Shown piece by piece: positions 1 to 7,348 of a stretch of 22,638 bases of DNA. The notes beneath the pieces were generated by a model, which was given only the letters and a program-made list of their open reading frames with translations, was not told the DNA's origin and ran no database searches. Source of the stretch: JAAYZB01 sp035379945 (GTDB taxonomy: Bacteria; Bacillota_I; Bacilli_A; Izemoplasmatales; Hujiaoplasmataceae); assembly GCA_035379945.1 (NCBI GenBank), contig DAOSWG010000016.1, forward strand, positions 1 through 22,638, read 5' to 3'. Position 1 is the stretch's first letter. Each line of letters begins with the position of its first letter. The position numbers were made by a program, and so were the translations under genes.

Positions 1-19
1 AAAGGAGCCATTTCATTTA
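1..19 (-). other. jetD: Probable start of jetD, cut by the window edge
   Basis: The 19 bases after the jetC TGA contain ATG at 16-14, read as Met-Lys-Trp-Leu-Leu, and another ATG at 11-9 that is in frame with a GTG at 23-21. A tightly coupled next gene would start here, and Wadjet systems need JetD, the TOPRIM-type nuclease. The sequence is too short to show any JetD motif, so this is inference from position only. Confidence 0.35.
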
Positions 20-3000
20 TCACATATCTTTCTGGACGACTTCGTAAGCTCTGGCAGCCCGTCCGTCCCTTAGGGTCACCACAGTCGTGTCGGTGAACTT
101 GCTCAAGACTTCCATCTTCTGCGGCGGGGTTGCGAGGATGATCTGGACCGGCAAACGCTTGATGAATTCCATCATCGACTTGATTCTGGATGTATCCATC
201 TTGTCGAAGACTTCGTCGAAGATGATGAGTCCGATGACATCGTGGACGTTTCCGCGTTGAGCCTGTTGGAAGAGTCTGACAAACGAGGCAAGGGTCGCGA
301 CATAGAACGGAACCTGGGTCTCGCCGCCGGATTTTTCCTTGAAAACCTTGGAATAAAGGATGACGTCGCCGGAGACGTTCTTGATCTTGATGTCGTAATC
401 CATGTAGGTCCGGTAGTCGGTGAACTTGTTCACAGCGCCGTTGTCATTCAGGCCTTCCTGGGCCAGGTTGACGAATAGTTCCTCCAGTTGGCGCTGATAT
501 TTCATTTCAAACTCGTAATTGAAGATTTCGGAACCGCTCTTCAGGGACTCGTCTGACAACACCATGTCGTAATAGTCGCCATATTCATGAGATTTCGGGA
601 AGATGAACTCGTAGGTATCGTCACCGAAATGGATGGTTGCGAGAGTTTCGTTGATCTTGCGGATCTCCTCCTGCGCGGCGACGATGTAACTTCTGAGTTT
701 CGCCAGGAAGTCCTCTTTGAAGAGTTTCTCGGCAGATTCTCTCGCTTCTCTGACTTTGGCTTCGTATTTGATCAGCTCGGACTTGACCAGTTTGTTGTAT
801 TCGTTTAAGTAAAGGTCCATGTATTCGAGGCCGTATTGATAGGATAGATTGTAGGTGTTGACGTATTTGAACTGTTTAGATTTGAGCGAATCCTCGAGAT
901 TGGACAGATTTCCGAGTTCGGTTTCGATCCGCTTCTGGTATTCATCGCGGACTTTCTTCTGATCGGAAGCGTTCCTGATCTCCTGGTTGTAAAGCTTGGT
1001 GGCATCGCTTTCTAAGGTAAGGTTGCCTTCGGCCGATGACTCCAATTCTTTTCTTAGGGTGTTGATTTTGGTTTCCAAGGCGAGGATCTCGTCCTGGCAC
1101 TTGAGATCATCGGAAGACAGTTTTCCGTTTTCTTCATAAGCATGCCGGCGTTGATTTTGGAAGCCGCGCATTTCTTCCTTGATGCCCTCGTATTCCATAC
1201 GGATCTGATTCAGGTTTTCCTTCGGAAGATTCTGCTTCTTCTCAAGCAACTCTTTTTTTCTAGTCTTCAGTTCCGGTAAGGATGCCGAAGCCTCGATCAG
1301 TTTAAGATTTTCCAGAAGATTCAAGGCCTGGATGGCATTGTTTTCTTCCTGCAGGGTGTTGATCCGATCGACAAGCGTCTGATACTCGTCCTTTTTCGTT
1401 TTGGCAAGGTGGCGCCATTTTTCCAACTGCTCTTCATAGGCGCGTTTGCCGATAAACGGCTTTTCGGTGTTTCTATTCAGACTTCTGACGGTATAGGACC
1501 GGTATACCATGCCGGATTTCGTAATGGCCTGGGGATATTTCTCCAGATCGGTGACATCCTGGACCATGATCAGATTTCCGCAAATCATGTTGATGTAATG
1601 TTTGGCATCGACATTCTCGGAATCGATGATCGAGGCCAGCGATCCGGCTTGACAGGAAGTGAAATTCTGGATTTTCTTCGTGTTGACGAGACCGATGCCG
1701 TAAATATTGATGTCTTCTTTGACTTTGTTATAGATTTGGAGGGCATCGTCGAAATAACGGGGTTCCACAATCAAATTGAATCTTTGCATTCCGAGATAAT
1801 CTTCGACAGTGTCGTGCCACGAACGGTCGCTGACTTCCAGTAATTCAGCCAGAATATGGACGCTTACATCCACTCCCAAACGTTCCTTGACGCCTTCTTC
1901 GATCGCTTTTTGCAATCTTCTTACCATCGGGTTGTAACGAAGTTGGTGGGAATCGAGTTCTTTCAGGGTCTGGTAGATCTCGTTAATCTCACCTACCATG
2001 TCCTGACGATTTCTTTCGAGGCTGCCGGATTCTCTCTGGTTTTCCTCGGCGATTTCCTTTACGCGTTTATCGATGTCCAAAAGCGCCAGTTTGGTTTTGT
2101 CAATCCCGTCTTTTTGCAGGTTGAAGAGGTCGATTTTCGCGAGTTCGTCGTAGACCGGTTTTTTGTATTCGGTCTTTAACTCCTTAATCAGGGCTTTCAG
2201 CTTGTCGGATTTGCGTTTGAAATAGGTGTTGATCTCTTCCTTTTCTTCTATTTGACGAGACACAGACTGGATTTCCTTGTCGTAGATCTCGCCAGCCTGA
2301 AAGCTCGAATCGGATTGCAGCATTGAATAGATTTCCTTGCTGCGGTCGTCCAGGAGTTCCAGCTGGTGGTCGATCTCATCAATCAGTTTGCGGTTTTTAT
2401 CCCTGGCAACGGTGATTTTTTCCTGGGTTTTCTGTTTTTTGTCGATATCGTCTTTCGTCGCTTCGATGTCGATCAGTTTCAGAAAATATTCATAGAAGGT
2501 TTTTTGTTCTTTGTTCTTTTGGATATCGTCGTAAAGATCCTTGATTTCCTGTAGCGACGTGATCTTCTGTTTGATTATTTTAAGCGTGGCTTCCAGATCG
2601 CGATATGATTGAATGGACTCCCGGATCGGTTCGACATCCAAAACTTTTTCTTCCAACATATAATGATAGATGAAATCCTTCACGTCGGGAATCGGCTTGA
2701 AAGCCAATGCCTTCGGCAACAATGAGAAATAATTTTCATTCACCGAACCGAACTGGCTTCTGAAAGCAAGTTTTGCTTCTCTTCTGGTTGTGAAGATTCT
2801 GTCGGCTACTTTGGCTTTCTTGAATTGAAGCGTCGTCAGAATGCGGCCTTCGTCGTCCACGAAAAAGCTTTCCTCGATGGGACCATCCTTTTCATAGAAG
2901 ATGCACTTGGGAGCGAGAATCTCGCCGAATGCGTCGATGACGGAACCGATCGTGAAATATGTGTTGTCCATTTCATCGAAGAATTCGAGAGCGATATGTC

Positions 3001-3265
3001 CGGTGACATCGCCGTTTCTCAGATATTCCTGGTTGTCGATACCGAGTTTGCACTTGACATAGCCTCTGAGATCGCGTTTGCTTTTTTCGTTGGCCGCCAA
3101 GTTGAAGATCTGGTCGCCGGCGGTGATCACGAAAGCGATGGCATCGACAATCGTCGATTTTCCGGTCGCGTTTTGACCCGTGATCAGGGTATTGTTTTTG
3201 ATATAGATGGTCTCATTGGCGAAATAATGCCAGTTGATCAGTCTAATTTTCGTCAGTTTCTTCAT
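20..3265 (-). CDS. jetC: Wadjet condensin ATPase subunit JetC (MukB/SMC-like)
   Basis: SMC/MukB-like ATPase expected to be the motor of the Wadjet complex, which recognises and helps destroy small circular DNA. Residues are counted from the ATG at 3265 (1081 aa). An N-terminal P-loop, GQNATGKST, is at about 30-38. A long charged, coiled-coil-rich middle runs from about 230 to 880, interrupted by a globular hinge-like part around 440-600. The C-terminal ATPase half has the signature SGGETQ at about 979-984 and a Walker B IGLIIFDEVFD at about 1011-1021. A GTG six bases upstream (3271) is in frame, but AAGGAGG lies only 2 nt from the GTG and 8 nt from the ATG, so the ATG is preferred. The start lies inside the end of jetB (23-bp overlap). 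An unrelated SbcC/RecN-type ATPase is the alternative, but the two small partners upstream argue for JetC. Confidence 0.9.
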   Translation of the reverse strand: MKKLTKIRLINWHYFANETIYIKNNTLITGQNATGKSTIVDAIAFVITAGDQIFNLAANEKSKRDLRGYVKCKLGIDNQEYLRNGDVTGHIALEFFDEMDNTYFTIGSVIDAFGEILAPKCIFYEKDGPIEESFFVDDEGRILTTLQFKKAKVADRIFTTRREAKLAFRSQFGSVNENYFSLLPKALAFKPIPDVKDFIYHYMLEEKVLDVEPIRESIQSYRDLEATLKIIKQKITSLQEIKDLYDDIQKNKEQKTFYEYFLKLIDIEATKDDIDKKQKTQEKITVARDKNRKLIDEIDHQLELLDDRSKEIYSMLQSDSSFQAGEIYDKEIQSVSRQIEEKEEINTYFKRKSDKLKALIKELKTEYKKPVYDELAKIDLFNLQKDGIDKTKLALLDIDKRVKEIAEENQRESGSLERNRQDMVGEINEIYQTLKELDSHQLRYNPMVRRLQKAIEEGVKERLGVDVSVHILAELLEVSDRSWHDTVEDYLGMQRFNLIVEPRYFDDALQIYNKVKEDINIYGIGLVNTKKIQNFTSCQAGSLASIIDSENVDAKHYINMICGNLIMVQDVTDLEKYPQAITKSGMVYRSYTVRSLNRNTEKPFIGKRAYEEQLEKWRHLAKTKKDEYQTLVDRINTLQEENNAIQALNLLENLKLIEASASLPELKTRKKELLEKKQNLPKENLNQIRMEYEGIKEEMRGFQNQRRHAYEENGKLSSDDLKCQDEILALETKINTLRKELESSAEGNLTLESDATKLYNQEIRNASDQKKVRDEYQKRIETELGNLSNLEDSLKSKQFKYVNTYNLSYQYGLEYMDLYLNEYNKLVKSELIKYEAKVREARESAEKLFKEDFLAKLRSYIVAAQEEIRKINETLATIHFGDDTYEFIFPKSHEYGDYYDMVLSDESLKSGSEIFNYEFEMKYQRQLEELFVNLAQEGLNDNGAVNKFTDYRTYMDYDIKIKNVSGDVILYSKVFKEKSGGETQVPFYVATLASFVRLFQQAQRGNVHDVIGLIIFDEVFDKMDTSRIKSMMEFIKRLPVQIILATPPQKMEVLSKFTDTTVVTLRDGRAARAYEVVQKDM

Positions 3266-3854
3266 CTTCACTGCCTCCTTCCTGGCCGTTCATCCGGCTT
3301 ATCAGGTTGAAAATATCGTTGATTTCATGGGTATCGATCGCCAACAGGACCGTGGGATAGATCACCACTTTGGTATTGCCCTGACCGATATCGCCAAGCG
3401 GTTCGATCAAGTTATACCTTTTGTAGAAACGGATGATTCTCAGTAAGTCGGTCTTGTTGATCTTCTTTTTCAACTCAAGGGCGTCGTATTTCTGATGGAT
3501 CTCGTCTATTCTCACGATGACATTGTCGTTGATCGAGGTCTCCGCCAGATGCTCGTGGTAGAGAATCCTCAGAATCAGAAGCACGAGCGATTCCTCCCTT
3601 TTGAGATGCAGGAGGCTTTTGTTCTCCTGACTCATGAGCTGGATGGCTCCTTTTTCCCTGTCAAGCACAAGCTCGTAGTTGATGATGCCGAAGTATTCGT
3701 CGAAGTAATTCTTGAAGCTGAGAACAAAGTAATATTGTTCCTTGTTGTCGCGCTTGTCCCGGGCCAGAAATCCGGTCGATAGCAGTTTGTTCACTGTGTC
3801 TGAGAACATCTGCTTTTGTCCCTGGTTAAGATTTTCGTAGTTTTCCAGTATCAT
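3243..3854 (-). CDS. jetB: Wadjet subunit JetB (MukE-like, DUF4194 type)
   Basis: 203-aa protein in the position and size range of JetB, the MukE-like winged-helix subunit that joins the kleisin-like JetA to the JetC ATPase. I see no catalytic motif. The sequence is helix-rich, with an arginine/lysine-rich segment near 135-150 (IRFYKRYNLIEPLGDIG), a beta-hairpin-like stretch at about 155-165 (NTKVVIYPTVLLAID) and a very acidic tail. Its start codon overlaps the jetA stop in an ATGA arrangement, and its last 23 bases overlap jetC, so the three genes are translationally coupled. Assignment rests on overall resemblance to the DUF4194 family and on the operon order. Confidence 0.8.
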   Translation of the reverse strand: MILENYENLNQGQKQMFSDTVNKLLSTGFLARDKRDNKEQYYFVLSFKNYFDEYFGIINYELVLDREKGAIQLMSQENKSLLHLKREESLVLLILRILYHEHLAETSINDNVIVRIDEIHQKYDALELKKKINKTDLLRIIRFYKRYNLIEPLGDIGQGNTKVVIYPTVLLAIDTHEINDIFNLISRMNGQEGGSEDEETDEN

Positions 3855-5260
3855 GATTCATACCCCCTGATTATTTCAAAGTCTTGGAGCCGGAAACGAC
3901 TGTGTTCGATTTCTTTCTGGAGCGGCACGATCGAGTAATCGAGTTCATCGCCCGCATAGATTAAGATATAGAGAAGTCTCAGAATCGCCTCATCTGTCAT
4001 ATCCTCGCGGATAATCTCGGAGGCTTTGATGGAAGGCCTCTTTCGGAAGTACTCCATCAGATATTTCATTATCACGTCGCTTGAGAAGTCGGTTTCGAAT
4101 TCCTGATAGAATTCCTCCTCCAGCTTGCTGTCCTGGGTTTCGGCGTTTTCTTGGAGATACTGGGCGTCGGCCCTTGCATATGCCCCTCTTGGCGTAAAGA
4201 TCGAATTCTTGGAAATCTGCTGATGACTCGACAGGGTGAAGAGCGGTGAAATCTCCTTCAAAGCCTTTTCTGTTTTGTGCTTCTTCGCCATGTTGGCAGT
4301 GTATTTTAGAATAGCCGAGAGTTTACCGATGACATTCTCGTCGTCGTTTAGCAAAAACTTTATCTTGGCGATCGTCGTATTTACGTATACCCTGTTTTTC
4401 TCGTCAATCTCGTCGATGATTCTTTCTAGCGAGTTATATATGTCGATCATGTCGTCGATTCGTTTGTTCGCCTTGACTTTCGCCAGATCGTAATTGTTGT
4501 TCGACTTGATTAGATATTCCCTGGCGATGACTTCCATCACGACCGGATTCTGTTGCATTGCTTCAAGCCGTTTGACGATCTCCAATTTATACTTGTTGAC
4601 ATTGTCGGATGTCTTGAGCCGGTAATAGGCGTGATCAACCAGTTCCACTTTGTAACTCACTAGCAAGTGCACTAAATCGCGGATTTCCGATTTCTCGACG
4701 ATTTGCCGGATGTAATACTTGAGGCGCGAGTCGAGTTTTCTCAGTTCCCTAACGAAGGCCACGGTGTTTTTGTAGACTTGATCTACCACCATTGCGTATT
4801 CGCCGTGCTCGTTCGTAAGCAGGCTGTAAGCCGTATAGATATACCCGCGGAATTCATGGCTGTCGTCATCGGGGCCGTAAATGGTTTCGAGACTCAGGCT
4901 TTTCAAAGCCTCAATGATCGTAATCGCGTAATCGCGGAAATTGACGATCTCGACATAGTCGTTGTCGACATCGACATCGATCCATTCGCACTCCTCGAGC
5001 CTCCTCAGTATCTGATTGGCCTTCTCGCGGTTAGATGCTTCCGTATCGATTTGTTCGTCGATGTCTATGACATACTCCTCTTGCGGATTCATGTCCAGAT
5101 AATCGATGATCGCCTGCTGGGCCAGTTGCTTGTCCATCCCAAGGATCGAGCCCCTCTCATAGGCTTTGAACACCTCGAGCAGGGCATTCATGTACAAGAT
5201 GCGGTTTTTTCCTGCCAGGAGATTGAAGAAATTCTCCGGGATAATTTGAAATAGTTCCAT
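3851..5260 (-). CDS. jetA: Wadjet subunit JetA (kleisin/MukF-like)
   Basis: 469-aa protein resembling the Wadjet JetA family (DUF5716 type), the kleisin-like subunit that bridges the JetC heads. The N-terminus MELFQIIPENFFNLLAGKNR is characteristic. About residues 1-110 look like a winged-helix region, 110-300 are helical, and the acidic C-terminal part from about 370 to 469 would be the head-contacting end. No enzymatic motif is visible, as expected for a structural subunit. The start follows GAGG with a 10-nt spacer, and the gene begins 16 bp after the PadR gene stops. Its TGA stop overlaps the jetB ATG by 4 bp. This is the first Wadjet structural gene, and jetA-jetB-jetC is the usual order. 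Confidence 0.87.
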   Translation of the reverse strand: MELFQIIPENFFNLLAGKNRILYMNALLEVFKAYERGSILGMDKQLAQQAIIDYLDMNPQEEYVIDIDEQIDTEASNREKANQILRRLEECEWIDVDVDNDYVEIVNFRDYAITIIEALKSLSLETIYGPDDDSHEFRGYIYTAYSLLTNEHGEYAMVVDQVYKNTVAFVRELRKLDSRLKYYIRQIVEKSEIRDLVHLLVSYKVELVDHAYYRLKTSDNVNKYKLEIVKRLEAMQQNPVVMEVIAREYLIKSNNNYDLAKVKANKRIDDMIDIYNSLERIIDEIDEKNRVYVNTTIAKIKFLLNDDENVIGKLSAILKYTANMAKKHKTEKALKEISPLFTLSSHQQISKNSIFTPRGAYARADAQYLQENAETQDSKLEEEFYQEFETDFSSDVIMKYLMEYFRKRPSIKASEIIREDMTDEAILRLLYILIYAGDELDYSIVPLQKEIEHSRFRLQDFEIIRGYES

Positions 5261-5276
5261 CTTCTCACTTCCTCTT

Positions 5277-5627
5277 TTAATCTTCCCTGGTATATTCGAA
5301 CTCGCCCTCGACCAGACTGGATATCGTGCTTTCGATCTGGACCCAGTCTTTACGAAACTCGTTCAGGGAGTGTTTCCCCTCGGGGGTGATTTGATAATAA
5401 CGACGGTTCATGCCCTTTTTGTTGGCTTCGCGATAGGATGATATCTTGTTGTCTTCCAAAAGTCGTTTCAGGGCGAAGTACAGGGCGGCTTCGGTGACCT
5501 GAATCTGTTGTTCACTGACGTTTTCGATGATTTTTCCGATTTCGTAACCGTAGCTGTCGAATTTGGACAAAATAGACAAAACGACATAATCAGTGAATCC
5601 CCGCATATATTCGCCGGAATTCGTCAT
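5277..5627 (-). CDS. PadR-family transcriptional regulator
   Basis: 116-aa winged-helix DNA-binding protein of the PadR type. Residues about 9-85 carry the fold: MRGFTDYVVLSILSKFDSYG is the usual PadR opening, then EAALYFALKRLLEDNKISSY as the recognition-helix part, and RRYYQITPEGKHSLNEF as the wing. A short helical tail would serve dimerisation. The ATG at 5627 is chosen because AAAGGAGGTGGGATA precedes it. A longer frame from 5693 lacks a ribosome binding site and begins about 5 nt from the predicted transcript start. The gene is first in the operon, 16 bp ahead of jetA, and directly follows a promoter carrying phased repeats, so it most likely represses itself and the Wadjet genes. The ligand or signal is unknown. 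Confidence 0.9.
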   Translation of the reverse strand: MTNSGEYMRGFTDYVVLSILSKFDSYGYEIGKIIENVSEQQIQVTEAALYFALKRLLEDNKISSYREANKKGMNRRYYQITPEGKHSLNEFRKDWVQIESTISSLVEGEFEYTRED

Positions 5628-5640
5628 TATCCCACCTCCT
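5627..5640 (-). promoter_or_regulatory. Ribosome binding site deciding the padR start
   Basis: AAAGGAGGTGG lies a few bases before the ATG at 5627, the best Shine-Dalgarno match near this gene. It fixes the start and excludes the longer upstream frame. Confidence 0.8.
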
Positions 5641-5725
5641 TTATATATAAGTTGTTTATGTATAAATTGTTTTTGCATAGATTGTTTATGCATAACCTGT
5701 TTATATTATACCTGCTTGAGTATCG
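5641..5725 (-). repeat. 15-bp phased repeats in the padR-jet promoter and leader, likely operator
   Basis: Six units follow each other at exactly 15 bp. Each has a 10-bp core, read on the plus strand at 5641 (ttatatataa), 5656 (ttatgtataa), 5671 (ttttgcatag), 5686 (ttatgcataa), 5701 (ttatattata) and 5716 (ttgagtatcg). Each core is followed by a 5-bp linker ending mostly in TGT. The cores at 5641 and 5686 are perfect palindromes and that at 5656 nearly so. The last two units are degenerate and cover the -10 box and spacer. A repressor bound here would block the promoter, and the PadR protein encoded just downstream is the obvious candidate. Confidence 0.7.
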
Positions 5726-5733
5726 CATGTAAA
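5705..5733 (-). promoter_or_regulatory. Sigma-A promoter of the padR-jetABC operon
   Basis: TTTACA (5733-5728), a 17-bp spacer and TATAAT (5710-5705), 5 of 6 and 6 of 6 matches to consensus. Transcription would start near 5698, leaving a leader of about 70 nt before the padR ATG. Confidence 0.85.
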
Positions 5734-5753
5734 GAAAAAAATGAATTATATAT

Positions 5754-5780
5754 AAAAAAACCGATCCTCGAAAGGATCGG
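5754..5780 (-). terminator. Rho-independent terminator of the heliorhodopsin gene
   Basis: Perfect 8-bp stem CCGATCCT/AGGATCGG with a TTCG loop, followed on the minus strand by seven T. It sits 18 bp past the heliorhodopsin stop and separates that gene from the padR-jet promoter. Confidence 0.9.
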
Positions 5781-5798
5781 CTTAGCTTGTATCATATA

Positions 5799-6587
5799 TT
5801 ACGGTTGCATGGCTCCGAAGAAAACCAGCCATGCGAGCAGAGTTTTCGCCACTAGGCTCAAAACGATGTAGGTCTTTTCTCCGTATAGATAATCCGACCA
5901 TTTTCCCACTTTTTTATATTGTAGAATCATATTGAGCGGGAACAGGTTGAACATGACGAAGTAGGTTATCGTGATCGCCCAAACGAACCATGGCACCATA
6001 TCAAGCGAGGGATTACCGGACATGTAAAGAAAGATGACGACCCAAGGCGCGATGCCGGCTAACGAGCCATAAACGAAAGGCGACCAGTTTACTTTTTTGG
6101 TTTCATTGCTTTGGGAATTGATTTTTTCCATCAAAAGACCGAACATGTTCATCGAAGCGTTCAAGACAAAGATCAGTACAAGCGAAGCGATGTCATAAAT
6201 ACCGAAAAGTGTCGATATGAGCACTATCATCACTGACGAGGAAAGCGCGTATTCGAACCAACGGAATTTGTTGATATGTTTTTCTAGGTCGCGATTATAA
6301 ACTTTGTTGAAAGGAACGCTGACGAGAAAATGGGCAAAAGCCGACAAAAGCAGGAAAACTGCCGTTAAGATTCCAAACGGCAACAGGAATAAATCCTTGC
6401 TCGTAACGACAAGCGTCATCTGGATCGGATCGTATGTCAGATAAAACTGCGTGATCATCGGTTTGAATTCCGCGATCGTCTGAATGACGGATGTTGCGAG
6501 AAACACCATGGCCACTCCCTGGATCAGATGCAAGGCGCCCATCAGAAGATTGAAACGGCGAAGTTTGGAAATAATTGACGTTTCCAT
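5799..6587 (-). CDS. Heliorhodopsin
   Basis: 262-aa retinal-binding seven-helix membrane protein of the heliorhodopsin family, expected in the cytoplasmic membrane with its N-terminus inside, opposite to type-1 rhodopsins. Helices lie roughly at 14-38, 66-92, 108-130, 133-153, 171-192, 199-222 and 236-258. K248 in helix 7 (LVAKTLLAWLVFFG) is the Schiff-base lysine. E112 in RWFEYALSSSVM of helix 3 is the counterion. H20 and H86 match the two conserved histidines of helices 1 and 2. N-terminal KLRRFNLLMGALHLIQG is typical of the family. AAAAGGAG precedes the ATG by 9 nt. The gene is monocistronic, with its own promoter and terminator. Heliorhodopsins are thought to be light sensors or regulators rather than strong pumps; the partner here is unknown, and no retinal-synthesis gene is in the window. 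Confidence 0.92.
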   Translation of the reverse strand: METSIISKLRRFNLLMGALHLIQGVAMVFLATSVIQTIAEFKPMITQFYLTYDPIQMTLVVTSKDLFLLPFGILTAVFLLLSAFAHFLVSVPFNKVYNRDLEKHINKFRWFEYALSSSVMIVLISTLFGIYDIASLVLIFVLNASMNMFGLLMEKINSQSNETKKVNWSPFVYGSLAGIAPWVVIFLYMSGNPSLDMVPWFVWAITITYFVMFNLFPLNMILQYKKVGKWSDYLYGEKTYIVLSLVAKTLLAWLVFFGAMQP

Positions 6588-6646
6588 TGAATTATTCTCC
6601 TTTTATTATATATAGATATGTAAGCAATATATACTTTGATATTCAA

Positions 6647-6675
6647 ATTATATCATAAGAAAAAGCGCCAGGCAA
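6647..6675 (-). promoter_or_regulatory. Promoter of the heliorhodopsin gene
   Basis: TTGCCT (6675-6670), 17-bp spacer and TATAAT (6652-6647), with TG one base ahead of the -10 box (extended -10). The -35 box lies inside the hairpin of the upstream GNAT terminator. The leader is about 50 nt. Confidence 0.65.
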
Positions 6676-6691
6676 ACAAATTGCTCGGCGC
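6659..6691 (-). terminator. Terminator of the GNAT gene
   Basis: GCGCC (6691-6687) pairs with GGCGC (6669-6665), with a further inner GCAA/TTGC pairing, and TTTTTCTT follows on the minus strand. It begins 8 bp after the GNAT stop. Confidence 0.7.
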
Positions 6692-6699
6692 GCATGAAG

Positions 6700-7245
6700 T
6701 CATAATTTCTTAATCATTAAGATTTCATCCCGGAAGGATCCGTCCTTTAAGTAAAAAGCGTCCGGCTTTTTACCTGTTTTGACGAATCCTCTTTTTTCAT
6801 AGAGAATCCTGGCTCGGTCGTTTCCTCCGACAAATCCTAGTTCCAGTTGTAAAACATTTTTTTCTCTGGCTATTTTTTCCATTTCTTCGAACATCATGGT
6901 ACCGATGCCCAGATTCCAGTATTTTCGCTTAAGAGCGATCGCCACGCTTGCCCGGTGTTTAATCTTCAATCGTTTATTTAACGTGAGCGTACAGTTGCCG
7001 GCGATATCGCCGTCAACTTTGCAGACGATCATCACGTTGTACTGTGATTCGTTGATGTTTCTTAGAAACGTTTCTTCCTGTTCGTTGCTTTCGTCGCATT
7101 CTTCCGGATATCGGAGAATATTGTCGGTTTCTTCGGCACATGTTTTGAGATAATCGAGCATGGATTTGGCATCTTTCGGATCCGGACTTGCCAGAACACA
7201 TTCCCGGCCATCTTTCATCATTCTGGTTTTTTGTTCGAATAGCAT
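6700..7245 (-). CDS. GNAT-family N-acetyltransferase
   Basis: 181-aa protein of the GNAT fold, which moves an acetyl group from acetyl-CoA to an amine; the substrate cannot be read from sequence. The central core has the beta4-alpha3 acetyl-CoA motif in a relaxed form, RKYWNLGIGTMMFEEMEKIA (NLGIGT in place of the usual R/Q-x-x-G-x-G/A). This is followed by QLELGFVGGNDRARILYEKRGF, the usual beta5-alpha4 block with the conserved Asn and Tyr, and an FxxTG turn. The ATG at 7254 directly abuts GGAAGGAG, so the ATG at 7245, 9 nt away, is the likely start. It appears to be a single-gene transcript between two terminators. RimI-like, RimJ-like or small-molecule resistance roles are all possible. Confidence 0.85.
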   Translation of the reverse strand: MLFEQKTRMMKDGRECVLASPDPKDAKSMLDYLKTCAEETDNILRYPEECDESNEQEETFLRNINESQYNVMIVCKVDGDIAGNCTLTLNKRLKIKHRASVAIALKRKYWNLGIGTMMFEEMEKIAREKNVLQLELGFVGGNDRARILYEKRGFVKTGKKPDAFYLKDGSFRDEILMIKKL

Positions 7246-7276
7246 GGCTGTCATCTCCTTCCGATGTCTTTTCTTT

Positions 7277-7285
7277 ATTGTATCA
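7277..7285 (-). promoter_or_regulatory. Possible extended -10 promoter of the GNAT gene
   Basis: TGATACAAT on the minus strand is an extended -10 element (TACAAT at 7282-7277). No good -35 box lies 16-18 bp upstream, so support is modest. The transcript start would be about 25 nt from the ATG. Confidence 0.45.
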
Positions 7286-7311
7286 CACGCTTTTTTTCTT
7301 TTGTATACGGA

Positions 7312-7343
7312 TACAAAAAAACAGTCCTTTCACAGACTGTTTT
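7312..7343 (-). terminator. Terminator of the SIS-protein gene
   Basis: AAAACAGTC/GACTGTTTT stem (7343-7335 with 7326-7318) and a short loop, followed by a run of T on the minus strand, just after the SIS stop codon. Confidence 0.85.
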
Positions 7344-7348
7344 CAGGT

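Noticed and set aside
2825..3310. Plus-strand frames opposite jetC, jetB and jetA
   Set aside because: All overlap the recognised Wadjet genes, lack ribosome binding sites and show no family motifs.
20..5260. MukBEF or a chromosome-segregation SMC-ScpAB complex instead of Wadjet
   Set aside because: The ATPase is about 1080 aa with JetA- and JetB-like partners rather than MukF/MukE or ScpA/ScpB, and the N-terminus of the 469-aa protein fits JetA.
5628..5693. Longer PadR start giving an N-terminus of repeated (x)HKQ(x) pentapeptides
   Set aside because: The peptide repeat is just the translation of the 15-bp DNA repeats. No ribosome binding site precedes that ATG, it lies about 5 nt from the predicted transcript start, and a strong site precedes the ATG at 5627.
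5641..5725. 15-bp repeats as a CRISPR array or plasmid-type replication iterons
   Set aside because: Units are adjacent without spacers and sit across a promoter ahead of a regulator gene; no Cas or replication-initiator gene is nearby.
5799..6587. Type-1 (proton-pump) rhodopsin
   Set aside because: Lacks the helix-3 RxxDxxxxxxE/DTD-type pump motif and carries the heliorhodopsin N-terminus, counterion glutamate and histidines.
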